A DNA stretch of 64,000 nt from Megalonaias nervosa. Taxonomy: Eukaryota; Mollusca; Bivalvia; Unionida; Unionidae. Below are positions 1 through 13,543 of this stretch, piece after piece. The stretch lies in the NCBI GenBank assembly GCA_016617855.1, contig JAECUM010001934.1:94058-158057 (forward strand). The letters run 5' to 3'. Below the pieces are notes generated by a model. The model saw nothing but the letters and a program-made list of their open reading frames with translations. It had not been told where the DNA came from and ran no database searches. Both the position numbers and the translations under genes were made by a program. The first letter of the stretch is position 1. Each line of letters begins with the position of its first letter.

Positions 1-840
1 GTATGGACGAGTGATATAAAGTATCATGTTGTTGGTTGGTTTTTTGGGGGGAGGGGTCTCACTCCCACTAGGTTGTAAGAACAATGTAAACGAGCTTCCA
101 ACATTTATATCACCTCGACTGTAGTTTTTTTTTAATATAGTGTGAGAAAAATCCCCAGAGTGGTCACAAGCTCAGTCAATCAGATACAAAATTATCTCAT
201 ACAAACATGCACAGATCTTGTTAATCCAGCATAATAATCAGTAGCCTGATATCTAATGCTACAAATCTATTTTTAGTTTTAGTTTTATTAAAAATCGTAT
301 CAAAAATATATATTCAGTCAAGTGGTGAAATACTTTATCACCTTATTAATATACACAAGCATCGTTCGTAAGAAATCTCGTCCAGCATTATGACGATACC
401 AGCCTATTCAACAAGTTTGATCATAATCTTGTCAGAAATACCGTTTTTTAAGTGATGCGAAACTCGGCCAATGTATGATGATAATATGATGATAATACGA
501 GCCAATTTTCATGGATACATTTTCAATATTTAAGAAATACTCTAGCAATTATTTGAGCTTTTTACCACCCCCTATTGATAACTAAAATTTTAAAACCATT
601 ATGCACATCCACTGGCCACTCTCAATCATAGCCCAAACTTTCAAGTCTGTATCCTCAACTGTGTAAAAGTAGCTACACAATATTACGAACGGATGAATGG
701 ACGGGCGAAAGGAAGTACAGATGGGAAGGACGACATACTTTTTCCACCTTTTTTCCAAAAAGCATGGGAATAAAAATAGCAAATGATTCTTTGTCTTTTA
801 ACTTTTCCCCAGAATGTAATACATGGTACGTTAATCCATT
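1..840. other. Non-coding, nothing recognised
   Basis: AT-rich sequence without a supported gene. The short open frames near 582-925 come from low-complexity sequence and the adjoining GT repeat. Confidence 0.5.
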
Positions 841-846
841 TTGCGC

Positions 847-847
<1 letters not shown>

Positions 848-886
<39 letters not shown>

Positions 887-1022
887 TTTGGATTTGTAAC
901 GTAGCTTTAGCAATTTTTTAGTCACATCGCTACGATATCTGCAGTGTGGCAGTTTACAGTGATATCTAGCTCTGGGGTATCATGCCGCAGTCACATTATC
1001 CTGAAACCAGGCCGACCAATCC
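848..1022 (-). mobile_element. SINE family 2, 3' fragment with (GT)n tail
   Basis: A (GT)n tract runs into a block containing CAACGTAGCTTTA-like sequence, then GCAGTGTGGCAGTTTACAGTG and a copy of the ACATTATCCTGA segment. The same block recurs near 8281-8560, 35939-36222 and 44965-45110. Only the 3' part is present and the tRNA-like head is missing. The microsatellite sits at the 3' tail position of the SINE, so it probably grew from the tail. Confidence 0.65.
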
Positions 1023-1600
1023 ATTTTGGTATTATTTTTTTTGTTCTGTTTAAATTGACACCGAAGTCTTCAAAGAAACAATAAAATGAGAATATGTTTG
1101 TTGCTTTTGTTTGTTTTCTTTTTTTTTTTTTTTAAAAAAAAAAAAAGAAAGAAATAAAGAGTTAAACTCCATCAAAATTAGCTATGAACTTTCATTGATA
1201 GCTGACATTAAATAATTCCAGCTAGAGAACTGTTAAGCTCTTATTAGTCGTGCTGCTGTCTCAGAAAAAATAAAGGATTTTGTAAGATTTATTAATACTT
1301 TATGTTACAAATTATGATACTATTATTGCAATTCTAAAGTAAAGATGTAGCAGATGATGCTCCATATTTGCATTTAATTGTATTACCGTATGTACTAACA
1401 TCGAAGTCAAATCCAAATGTGGTCTGCACAGACCCAGACCTGACGTTGCATAATGTACCAGCATATCTGGGTCTAAGCAGTTTGCTAGGACTCATCTGTA
1501 GAAGGGACAATATATACCCTGGTCTACCGGTATGTTTTTTGCAGTTGAACCCTACTAATACGCGTGTATATACTGCACGTTTATTTAAACTTTTGAAATG
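1023..1600. other. Non-coding stretch with T/A homopolymer hairpin
   Basis: A T-run followed directly by an A-run near 1110-1146 can fold back on itself. No gene is supported; overlapping open frames at 1334-1688 read a (TTG)n tail. Confidence 0.4.
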
Positions 1601-1609
1601 TATGTATGT

Positions 1610-1869
1610 TGTTGTTGTTGTTGTTGTTGTTGTAGGGTTTAACACCATTTTTCAGCACAAGATAGGCTATATATGGCGGCCAGGATAAATGGTGGAGGAA
1701 GAACCTGGGAAAACCCCAGAAAGAACCACTGACCCACGTGAAGTTACTGGCAAGCTTTGTCACATACCCACATTGGCCGAATCCGAGACTCGAACCCAAG
1801 CAGACAGAGGTCAGATGGCAGTGATTCGTAACAGTGAGCGCTTTAGACCACTCGGCCACTCGGGGCCCC
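1610..1869 (-). mobile_element. SINE family 1 (tRNA-derived), full-length copy
   Basis: The (TTG)n tail is followed by the TAGGGTTTAACACCATTTTT block. On the minus strand a tRNA-Leu/Ser-like head begins at the right end (GGGGCCCCGAGTGGCCGAGT) and carries pol III A-box and B-box-like sequence (GGTTCGAGTCT). It is flanked by TATGTATGT at 1601-1609 and 1870-1878, although that target duplication lies in a TATG repeat. Four similar copies occur in this window, two of them inside the Polinton. Confidence 0.85.
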
Positions 1870-1879
1870 TATGTATGTA

Positions 1880-3620
1880 TGTATGTATGTATGTATATAC
1901 GTACGTACGTACGTATGTATGTAGCTATGTATGAGCATTTACTTCACCTCAGAACAATGATAGCACTATATAGCCGTCACTGTGCTGGTGTGCCCTTAAA
2001 CACCAATACGTACATAATTTCTAAACTTTAGTGTCAGTTTAAGTAACAGAATACAGATGCAAATATATACTGCATCATAAATGAAGATGTAGGTAATATT
2101 GTGTAAAAAAGCTTACCTGCTGAGAAACTCCGCTCATCCCCTTTGAGTAACGATTACGAACAAAGCAGTACATATCCAATATACTTGTCTATGTCCATCT
2201 ATTATTATAATTTATCACAAATTATTTTACAAAATCTTCCTGCTCCACTACCCCTGTACTAAGAAGACAGGTTTAAAATTTTCATAAGATTCACCCCTGT
2301 ACACTTTTCTGTTTCCCGATACATCACTGCGCGCCACTTTTATGAAGTCAGCAAGGTGTAGACAATTTCTTATTAAAATGAAACAGCAGCTTCATGTATT
2401 TTTATAGCCGAAAGGACTACTACGTAATGCATCAATAACATGGATATTGCATCGCGATATACTAGATGATGAAAGCCTCACGAACAAACCCAAGCCAATG
2501 AATTTCCTTACAAACTACAAGCCACCTAGATTCATGGCATTATTGGCAGGCATGTATTACCAAACCATAATAACTACAGTAACTGTAGTGCGTACGAATT
2601 GCGGAGGTAGTTACCCTTCATAAATGTACTTTTCTATATATGTATATAACCAGAAAAGCCACACAAAAAGCTAGAAGTGACGAATGTTTGGTTGAATAAT
2701 CAATACTGCCGATGAAGCAAATATATCATTGCATTAATGATATCATTTCATCTCATATTTACATCTTTTCTTCTCTACAGCCATCCAGTTAAAGCAAACG
2801 GGATTTACTTTCATCCTTACTCGCTGAAAGAAATTATTTTATTTTCTCACAAGATTAATTAACCGTGTTAAACATGATATAAAGACGATGTGCAATGCAT
2901 TATATTTTCTAAATTAAGTTGCACTCATCTCTAATTCATTTTTTGTCGTTTTCTATTTATTTGCTGAACTTTGTGTAACATGCCGACTAATTACAACCTA
3001 ATAAATCTGTCCTTTTGCCTGATGTGAAAATGTGTGGCAATGTATGCCGAAGACGAGAGCTGTAAATTAACTCTTTATACAACAATTACGCATTTCCTAC
3101 ATTTGCTGAATTTTAGTATATCCCCCACCTTTCCAATCAAGGCAACGTTTTTTGGGGGGGTGGGGGTGGAATCAACACACTTTAGATGCTAGTACTTGGT
3201 TACATGCACAAGAGTGATCGCAAATGCAGATGATGAAGTAGGTTAACAATTGCATGCTTATATTAACGATTACCAAAGGAAACTGATGACTTGCTTGAAT
3301 TAAATCTTTAATATGACGTTAAACTTGATGTGTAAATGAGGGACAATAAATAAAATCTGTTATTGCGGATAATGTGTAAACTAACTCCTCACATTTTACA
3401 GTAGTTCTCATATCCATACATATGACAAACATCACGTGACCAAAATTTTAATAAATTATTTACAGTTATTCATCGATGTGAAAACTATTGGAAACAATGG
3501 TCAGAAATCTTAAATTAAACAAGAATCCCTGGAAGGAACTGACACTCAACTGGTCAAAAAGAATTTGCCGCTATTCAAGAAAAGACAATTTCTGATATTT
3601 TGAGCAAGAACATTTTCAAA
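1880..3620. other. Non-coding, nothing recognised
   Basis: No open frame of credible coding character, no repeat family recognised and no RNA gene seen. There is a G-run near 3150-3170. Confidence 0.5.
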
Positions 3621-4215
3621 TTAGCCGCTGTGGCGGTATGTTGGATGAAAATAGGCACCATTTTTATTTGGTACAAATCAGGCACTATGTGAATATGACC
3701 CTACACCTACAAGGACTCGCGATATCAAGATTTTCCAGATTACCACCAAGGTGGCCATGTAGTATGTCAGATCGGCATCATTTTCGTTTAGGTCCAACCA
3801 GACATCATGACAAGTCTTAAGGTGAAAACCATATATCGAAAAGACTTTTCATTCTGGACGAATTGCAATAACAAGATTTCAAGATGGCTGCCGTGGTGGC
3901 CATAATATAGGTCAGATAGTTAACGTTTGCATTAGGACCAATTAAACATTTATAAGTTCGTTGTTGCCGTTATTTTTGTGAAGACCCCATGCTGACATGA
4001 CCACCAATTCATGAGGAGTAGCGTTAATAAGATTTTCAAGATGGCTGCTCTGGTGGCCATACTAGATGGCCAAGTGGCAACATTTTCATTCAGGACCAAC
4101 TAGACCATGGGATAAATGTTTGTAAAGTTTCATGGCAATCCTCAAGGTTGTTTAGGAAGAGTAGCGATAACAAACATGGACGGACAACAGACGATATAAA
4201 CAGGCTGTTAAAGAA
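3621..4215 (+). repeat. Degenerate dispersed repeat, roughly 180-bp units
   Basis: Phrases resembling AAGATGGCTGCCGTGGTGGC, CATTTTCATTTAGGACCAAC and AGGAGTAGCGATAACAA recur at loose intervals of about 180 bp. The same phrases occur at 10430-10990 and, inverted, at 43540-43900. This is a dispersed diverged repeat and no coding role is visible. Confidence 0.5.
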
Positions 4216-4569
4216 CGTTTTGCTTTATTCAGTTATTCTGGAGAAGAGTATCAGTTAAAATCAACAACAATGGTACAGTTGCAGGAAATCATTTTTAGGT
4301 AACATGTACGCAAATATATAGTAAGAGTTACTTCCCCAGAATACTGGGGTCACCTGTTGCAACCAGTTACCGACTTTCGGACACTTGGTGCAACATAAGG
4401 AAACCACTGATAAATTAAATACTTCTGCATCACTGGCAGATATGGGACCGCACAAAATATGGCAAATCACATAAAAGCACGGTGGTTTATTTCTCACATT
4501 TTCCACCGAAAAAAAATGAGTTTTTCTTCCACAAAATTTAATTTCTAAATCCATTCTTCAGTCCACAAC

Positions 4570-5265
4570 AATTTACGGGGGGTATTGAAAAAGATCTGAA
4601 TATCAGTACGCTGTACAACAAATTTCTTTATCAGTGAACAGGACATCAGTGCATTCCCTTCAATGTACTCCCCATTAACCTCAAAATATTTTCTCAGTTT
4701 GATTATCTAATTATTAAATGCCATTTTGTATTTACATTTTGGACGGTACGTTATTCATACACTGAAAATCTGAGTTGGCGGCTTTCAAATCGTCTGCCCT
4801 TCAACGAATCTTTCATAATGGATTCTACCAAATGTATCACGTGGGGCTAAAATAAGAGCTGCATGGAGCTTGTGGCAAAGTTCGGATGTGTGCTGCTTCA
4901 GGAAATCTGTGAAGATGACTTATTTATGCGCTGGTGCGTTGTCGTGTTAATGGATACCTCGGATATAGGTTACCGGAGGGGTGGTTTGATAGCGTTCCAC
5001 AACTTATGCCGTCACTTCAGAGGAAAAATAATATCCAGTGACATTAGCCGAGTCATGCACAGGTGGCTCGAAAATATAACACACATAAACCTCTCTTTGT
5101 TTTCTCCGATCCAAAACTTTATTATTTTCTCCTCAGTAGGATTAAAAAAGTAAAGCCATGTTTCATCACATGTGACAATCTCATTCAAGCGTATCTGTTC
5201 ACTCTTTTCACATCTGATGAGTAGCTGTTTGGCGATTTCAGCCCGAGTCTGTTGCTAATCAGCCG
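4570..5265 (-). pseudogene. Mariner-family transposase relic
   Basis: On the minus strand, frames interrupted by stops encode mariner hallmarks. Around 5170-5100 is a TCDETWLYFF-like stretch with the first catalytic Asp. About 230 bp further on, around 4940, is an HDNAPAH stretch with the second catalytic Asp. An upstream segment resembles the region preceding the first Asp in mariners. No continuous reading frame spans it and I did not find clear terminal inverted repeats. It is a dead cut-and-paste transposase. Assignment to mariner is by motif recognition; the subfamily is undetermined. Confidence 0.7.
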
Positions 5266-5458
5266 TTAACAAATGCGAAAAACATCTTGCACAAACTTAT
5301 ATGAGCTTCCAGTGGTACTTCAGTATATAAAAAACAGCTGAAGAATGAATATCCGTGTTAACAAAAATATCTTCCACTGTGAACAGAGCATCTTCATTAA
5401 TTAAGTCTTCATTTATTGTCCCCTTCATAACTGGCACTTCTACTCATCAATCGATGAG

Positions 5459-5690
5459 GATCCGGATGACCGAGAGGTCTAAGACACTCGCCACTCACAA
5501 AAAACCGTCATCTAACCTCTATCCGCATATGTTCGAGTCTCAACCTGACTAACATGGGTATGCAACTTTCCGTGGATTAGTGGATCATCCCGAGATTTTC
5601 CCGGGTTCTTCCTCCACCAAATATACTGACCGCCATGGAATGCGTATCATGTGCTGAATAACAGAGTTAAACCCACAAAAAAACAATCAT
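5459..5690 (+). mobile_element. SINE family 1, diverged copy in plus orientation
   Basis: A tRNA-like head (GATGACCGAGAGGTCTAAGAC, then ATGTTCGAGTCTCAACC as B box) is followed by the GGGTTCTTCCTCCACCA block and ends near GTTAAACCC plus an A-rich tail. It matches the family-1 copies on the opposite strand but is considerably diverged. Confidence 0.6.
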
Positions 5691-5881
5691 CAGCTGCAGA
5701 CAACGTTCTTGCAGAAAATGTGTCATCATCCATGGATTCTTTTCTAGACCATCTCTAAACAATGAACCATCTCAAAATTGTAAGATATGACAGAGAATTA
5801 CATCCGTTAACTTTATCCAAGCGTGAGAGTGCCCTAACAGCGCCAAGATTTTACAGTATGCCTTTTGCTCACTCTCAGAAT

Positions 5882-5940
<59 letters not shown>
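5882..5940. repeat. Compound microsatellite (GT)n(AT)n
   Basis: Perfect GT dinucleotides run directly into AT dinucleotides. Open frames here are artefacts of the repeat. Confidence 0.95.
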
Positions 5941-5942
<2 letters not shown>

Positions 5943-6600
5943 AGTGCACAAATTTTGTAGATGCTCTAGCAGCACATTTTTTCGTAGGTCAGCGTGACAC
6001 GTAACAATTAACTTTGATGTATGGGCCAGGCTCGCCATAAACCGCTGCCTGCGAAGGAAGGGATATACTCTTGTTTGGGGGCACGATTGAACTTTAATTA
6101 TGACCCGCTAGGATAACAGTTAAAAATATTGAAGAGGACATAATAACCTGGGGTTAAGTAGTGGAAAATCACAAAGCAGAAACAATGCACAAACAATTTG
6201 TGCCATGTGGAAATAAGTTTCATAAAATAAGTTTTCCAGACTAGTTATTAATAAAGGCGGTGTAGAGAGAATTATTCTAGCTTCGATGTGCGTGTTAAAG
6301 TTTTGGCGGTCAGAGAAAGTTAATCCGGACTGACTAAGCTAAACGAGGGGTGTGCTTCCGAGACGAAACTCTTTAAGTAATTTCCCTAGCGAAAGTAGTC
6401 CGTCCAATTTTTCCTGTGGAAGGGGAAGCCTGGCTCTGAGATCAATAAAATGTACTTTTCTCATTAAATTGTCCAAGGGACGAGTGACTGGAAAGTTGAG
6501 AACACAGAAAGCACAAGGAAAATATCTCCATATATGCAACGGGCAGTGGGAAAAGAGAGCAGACATTCACGTTAACGGTTGATGACCGGAAGGAACTGGC

Positions 6601-8280
<1,680 letters not shown>

Positions 8281-8560
8281 TATTTTCAACGTAGCTTTAA
8301 CGATTTGAGTCATATTGCTACGATGCCTGCAGTGGAGCAGTTTTATAGTCACGTCTAGTACTAGGGCATCATGCCCCACCCAGTTTTATTATCCTGACAC
8401 CACGTCGACCAGTCCTAACACCAACCTCTTAACCCTGAGCGCCAAGCGAGGCAGCTGCTAATACCATTTTTATAAGTCTTGGGTATGACTCGGCCGGGCT
8501 TCGAACCCGCGAGCTCCCGCATCCGAGGCGGATGCTCTAACCACTTAGAACACCGGAGTT
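8281..8560 (-). mobile_element. SINE family 2 (tRNA-derived), most complete copy
   Basis: Minus-strand tRNA-like head at the right end: TAAGTGGTTAGAGCATCCGC resembles an A-box region and GGTTCGAAGCCC a B box. The body carries the GAGCGCCAAGCGAGGCAGC block and the 3' end the CAACGTAGCTTTAACGATTT block. This copy shows that the tail blocks elsewhere in the window belong to a tRNA-derived SINE. It is not a functional tRNA gene because the cloverleaf does not close and it continues into a SINE body. Confidence 0.8.
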
Positions 8561-10160
8561 GTCTGCTGACTTGACGTAGATAAGTTATATATAAATACAC
8601 AGATATACACAGTATATGCAATAATTTCAGAGACCATATAATAGTAAGAAAAGATTAAATACATATGTGTGGTCGTGATCTGTGTATTAATTTGAAATGG
8701 TTTTGGATTTTTTTTTTTAAGGTTTGCTTTGAGTACATAGGATGGCCAGATAATAACGTCTTAATTGTAAGTCGGTACAGTCGGGTGTCAACAACATAAT
8801 GTCTTAGAGATGTATATTTGTGACATTATATCAAAAAAGTCTTCAGCTGTTTCTACTTGTCCTGCATACTCTTGGAAACGATCACTAATAAATCGTTATT
8901 TCAGCTACTTCTCAGTCTGACTGCAGGCAAGATGTTTCCTGACTTAGCAGGAAATCTGAATTTAATTTCCTAAAGACAGAGAAATTCACCTCGTGGTTAC
9001 TTTGACCACCCCAGCCCCACCTCATTTTACAATATCTTCAAACGATAAAAACTGAATTAAAAAAAAAAAAACGTGTTTCAATCAATTTTATTAAAACCGC
9101 CGATATTAATAAATTAAATACGCTAATGAGTGAGCGGAATCGATTCCACCATCAACAGACGAATCGCCAGAGTACGACTGCCAAGCTCTGACGTCAAAAA
9201 ACCACGAAGAAAATTCAATAGCCATTAGCCGATCCCACTGACCTAGATTAAGCCTGGCTGGTATTAATGAAAATCTTTAAGTACGTAACGACATAACTTA
9301 CTTTGAAAGTAAAATACCTACAAGAATCTTTGCAAGCCGTGAACCGATCTTCATTAAACCTAAAATGGTTTCGCTCTGTGATGCATTATCTCACAGTGTG
9401 AGGGAAAACTTACAAGTAATTCTGGATTATTTCAGTCTCGCCGAGTTTCATTTCTGACAGAATAATACATTTCTAAACGGAAGGTGTCATTCTTTTTTTC
9501 TTTATCCTCTTGATTTCTGAAAATGGACATACGTTTCAGATGCTTTCCTAATAAACTGCACGTTTTAATAAAGTTGTAGATCACTGTGGATATATTTATT
9601 CCACACTGTAACCTAATTATAGCTTCAATAATGACATGCTGAAATGCCAAAAAGTTGATACCCTCCACAGTGTTATAATCTCTGTAACAATCAGCTTCCA
9701 AATTTAAGAATAAAATGCTAATATATACGGATACAAAATATTATTATATACTGATACAAAATGCTTTAATATACTCACACAAAATGCTGCTATATTCTTA
9801 TACAAAATGAGTTGATGACTATGAACTCTTCTGTACAAATTCGTTAAAGATATTGGCATCAACAAGAAAAGCATTTGGAAATATCCGTGGTAACTTGAAA
9901 GGTTCAATCCTTGTGTTTTTGCAATGTACAAAATTCTGGCTACCAAGGCAATGACATTTCAGGTTCCTGGCAATAATCAATACATTTAGTAAATACATCT
10001 TCCTGCTTTTAGTTCGTTTCTACTTCCATCAATAAAATTGTTGTAAAACTGAAGAAAACCTTTTTACATATAGTGCATTCTGTAAAAGAAGCCTTAGGAT
10101 AAATTACAGTCCAGCAAACCAGACAACTTGCTACACTTTCAAGATTTAAAAATAAAATAT
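8561..10160. other. Non-coding, nothing recognised
   Basis: AT-rich. Two 80-90-codon minus-strand frames (9432-9946) show no recognisable domain. Confidence 0.4.
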
Positions 10161-10167
10161 TACTAAA

Positions 10168-10253
10168 CATTGTCTGGAATATTTCCTTACAATATTCCGT
10201 TATTTTTGTAAATCATGTCGCGCTACAATTGTAAGGGAATATTCCAAACAATG
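10168..10253. repeat. Short inverted repeat (hairpin)
   Basis: CATTGTCTGGAATATTTCCT at 10168 onward is mirrored by TTGTAAGGGAATATTCCAAA and following bases ending at 10253, about 25-bp arms with a few mismatches around a 36-bp loop. It could be a tiny MITE remnant. Confidence 0.6.
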
Positions 10254-10429
10254 CAACCAAATCCTGCATTTTTGTTTCTAGTACATAATAAAACAAGAGT
10301 CTCTCGAAAGGAGTCACACTCTACTGGCCGAAAAGAACTTACAGGAATTCAAGATAAGACCATTTCTTTATGTTAACTACTGAGTGTTGGAAGCATCTCT
10401 AATTTTCTTAAGCGATAAAAAGATTGTTA

Positions 10430-10990
10430 AATTAACTGTTGTGGTGGAAATACTGGATGTCAGCTTGGCAATATTTTCATCTAGGACTAATAAGGTTTTA
10501 TGAGAAGTCTTTTACCGAAAACCCCGTGTCAATACCACCATCCATTCAGGGGGAGTAATGACAGCAAGATTGTCAAGACAATCGTCATGGTCGTCATACT
10601 GGATGTAGTATATGCACCATTTTCATTTGGAATGATCTGTTGATATGGCCATCCATTTGGGAGGAACAGAGGGTCAGTTTGTATCATTTTCATTTAGGAC
10701 CAACTAGACACTGTAACAACTCTTGTGAAGAAAACCCAATGTCAAAATGACTCTCCATTTAAGAGGAGTAGCGATAACAATATTTTCAAGATGGCCATCA
10801 GTGTGGCCGTACTGGACATCAGATCTGAGTCATTTTAATTTCGAACCGGCAAATCGTCGATATTTTCAAGATGGCCATCATGGTGGCCATATTGGTCATC
10901 AGATCTGCGCCAATTTAATATAGAACCAACAAATCATCTTAAGACGACTTCTGGTGAAAACACCATGGCGATATGACTGTGCGAGGATGC
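10430..10990 (+). repeat. Degenerate dispersed repeat (same family as 3621-4215)
   Basis: Shares phrases such as AAGATGGCCATCATGGTGGC, CATTTTCATTTAGGACCAAC and AGGAGTAGCGATAACAA in loosely repeated units. Stops occur in all frames. Confidence 0.5.
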
Positions 10991-11300
10991 ATCCCCTGAG
11001 ACAATTTCGGATTTTTTAAGTGATTGCGATTCACACAAAAAATTTAATCATATTTTACATGTTTCCCTTTATGTCATTTGATAAATATTTTACATATTTT
11101 AACATCTTTACGCTTTATATTTTATCATGTTGTACTATATGCTTTACATTATTTGCAAGGTTTTTCTTTCTAAAGTTGCTGTGCAATTCGTTTGACATTT
11201 TTGGGAACATTTACTTTTACTTGGCACCATAGCCACTACTGTGCTGAATGGCTGTAAAGCGGTACACACACACACACACACACACACCGTCCGTCTATAT

Positions 11301-11462
11301 CAGTGGTTCTCAATACCTAGGTCGCGACCCAAATTATGGTCGCGAGGACGTTCCATAGTGTCACAAGGAATTTTTTTAGGGTGGCAAAACTTATGAAACG
11401 GTGTCGTGAGGATCAGAGAAACTATTTTAGTGTCGTGGCCAAAAAATGGTTGGGAACCACCC
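11301..11462. mobile_element. hAT-type MITE, 162 bp, with 8-bp target duplication
   Basis: Begins CAGTGGTTCTCAA and ends GGTTGGGAACCACCC, an imperfect terminal inverted repeat typical of hAT elements. It is flanked by GTCTATAT at 11293-11300 and 11463-11470, a perfect 8-bp target site duplication. Too short to encode a transposase, so it is non-autonomous. Confidence 0.85.
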
Positions 11463-11470
11463 GTCTATAT

Positions 11471-12549
11471 AAACATCAACTTTGGCTACAAAGAATTAGC
11501 TCATACTCTGATCTGTACAATAATTTTAGCTACAAATGAACAACTCTATTCCACATTATATCTCATTACCTGAAAGCTAAACGAATGAACTTTGATACTT
11601 ATTGCATAGTTCCAGACATTAGGACTGTCAAATCAATCACGAATACGCCTTCGATGTAATTAGCAACATACTGATCACAGTCAGCATGTTGCACGTGTAA
11701 ACTACCATTTATTAAACATGTACAGTTTGAACTGAGAAACATTCCTTGTTTAAGTTACAAGGAAAACATTGCTACACAACACTAGCAGGACATAAAGCTA
11801 GTTCAAATGAGTTTGTTTCAAATATATAGAGAACAGGGCACAAACACGAATCGGGATAAAAGTTTATAATGCTCGTGCTCTGTTCTCTACGTTCTCAATA
11901 TCGCTTGTATTATATGTTAGTGGAATTTCAAGCTATCCCCATTACCTTATGTTTATGTCAACAAATGTCATTAAAAAATACGCGCCACTATACCGATCAA
12001 CTGATCTTTTGTCGTGAAACAAGGGCTGTAATGTTATGGGCATCCTCTGACATGACCCACTTACTGTGAAGACGTATCCACGTCACATAACGTTGTACTC
12101 ATCATAAGATGTCACAAAACGGCTGTCTCTCAACCAAAGTATTTGGAACTTGAACGCCAGGAAATTTTAGGGCTTTTTATATTGGTGCTACTAAGCACAG
12201 AACGGAGGAACAAAATAATTTAGCAACGAGGAATGACGGAACGTGAACGCATGTACTCACAAGGAAACAGCGTTTATCAGTCGTTGTTCTTAAATCTATT
12301 GATTCTTTATTGGTGTAATTGTGTTTGTCGTAAAATCCGTGCTTAATATAAATTTTTATATTTAGACGATTCGGTGCAAATAGTGTCCCACAACCGACGG
12401 CACATTACTTTTCTTTTCATTCTTTTTTAATTCACAGATTGTGAATTTCAAATAAACGCTTAATGTTTTAAAAATAAATAAAGTTATTGTATGAAAAGAT
12501 AGCAAAGCCGTTGTATGTTTTTTTCGAACTTGTTCGATTATTTAATACA

Positions 12550-12594
<45 letters not shown>

Positions 12595-13258
12595 ATAGTT
12601 ATCTATCAATTATTACAAGGATAATATCAGAGTTAGGGTTAAATTTTGCTTTTCTTTAATGTGTATATTATACTTTATCATCTCAATGATTTTTAGTCTC
12701 TTTCATCCTTTCCGACTTCAACAGTCGCTGACCTAGCCCAGCTGAAAGTACACTTGTACTCTGTAGGATGAATTTGCGAAGGCAGTTGAACTGTACCCTG
12801 ACTTCCAAAATCTAAAAGTTGGCGTATTCTCTTTTAGATTCAACCTCCCAATAAAGCGGGTTACAAATTAGGCTGATGTGACTTAACACGAAATTACCTC
12901 GTACCTAAAAAAAAATAGCCCGCGAGGGCAGTGTCTTAAATCCTACGGACGAAGTTTGTAACATGGAGGTTAAGTTTCAAAATGCAGAATTAACTGAAGA
13001 CGATGTTCCCTGGGCAAAATTACATTAGTCCAAAGAAAGACACGCTGTTATACAAATGAAATGGTGGCTATAATTTCATCTCCCTTCAGGTGCAAATCGA
13101 AGAAAATTTATATTCTTTATTCAGTCATTTAGGCTACCGTCTAAAATACATACAAAAAGATCAATAAATTGGAGCACAATGCACTTATAATATAACTGTC
13201 AGACGTTTAGTACAGGTTTTTGTCAAGCTAATACAGTACAAGTTTTGTCAGAAAGCTG
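11471..13258. other. Non-coding flank of the Polinton
   Basis: No gene recognised. It contains a (CT)n microsatellite at about 12551-12592 and ends in the TCCACT target duplication next to the Polinton. Confidence 0.5.
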
Positions 13259-13264
13259 TCCACT
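13259..13264. repeat. Polinton target site duplication, left
   Basis: TCCACT here is repeated exactly at 28342-28347 just outside the right terminal repeat. Six-base duplications are characteristic of Polinton integrase insertion. Confidence 0.8.
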
Positions 13265-13535
13265 AGCAGCAGAGAGGGTGAACCCAACAAATTTTTTTCG
13301 AGCAAAATTTGTCTTAAAAATAAAGCTTCGCACGAAAAAAAAAATAAAAAAATAAAAAGGTCAATAACGCCAAACTGAAACGTCTAACCGAATCGAGATT
13401 TTGTCACCGTAGCATCGCTACGGGGGTTAGTTCGCGCTGTTACTTCGCTGTTGACACCCGTGTTTATAAAATTTTGCGAGTGTTCGTTTATGTACTCATG
13501 CACGCAATTTTTGTCGGTTCACCCTCTCTGCTGCT
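13265..13535 (+). repeat. Polinton left terminal inverted repeat
   Basis: About 271 bp, the inverted partner of 28097-28341 (about 245 bp); by eye roughly three quarters identical with several indels. It opens with AGCAGCAGAGAGGGTGAAC and its inner edge (13517-13535) is the exact reverse complement of that 19-mer, so the repeat is itself bounded by inverted copies. It also contains a short palindrome, CCGTAGCATCGCTACGG, missing from the right copy. Confidence 0.9.
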
Positions 13536-13543
13536 CTGTGTTT

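Noticed and set aside
1740..1869. tRNA-Leu/Ser-like sequence in the family-1 repeats
   Set aside because: It recurs as the head of at least five dispersed SINE copies, several with target duplications.
8421..8560. Possible tRNA gene on the minus strand
   Set aside because: A- and B-box-like sequence is present, but it continues into a SINE body shared with other copies and the cloverleaf is incomplete.
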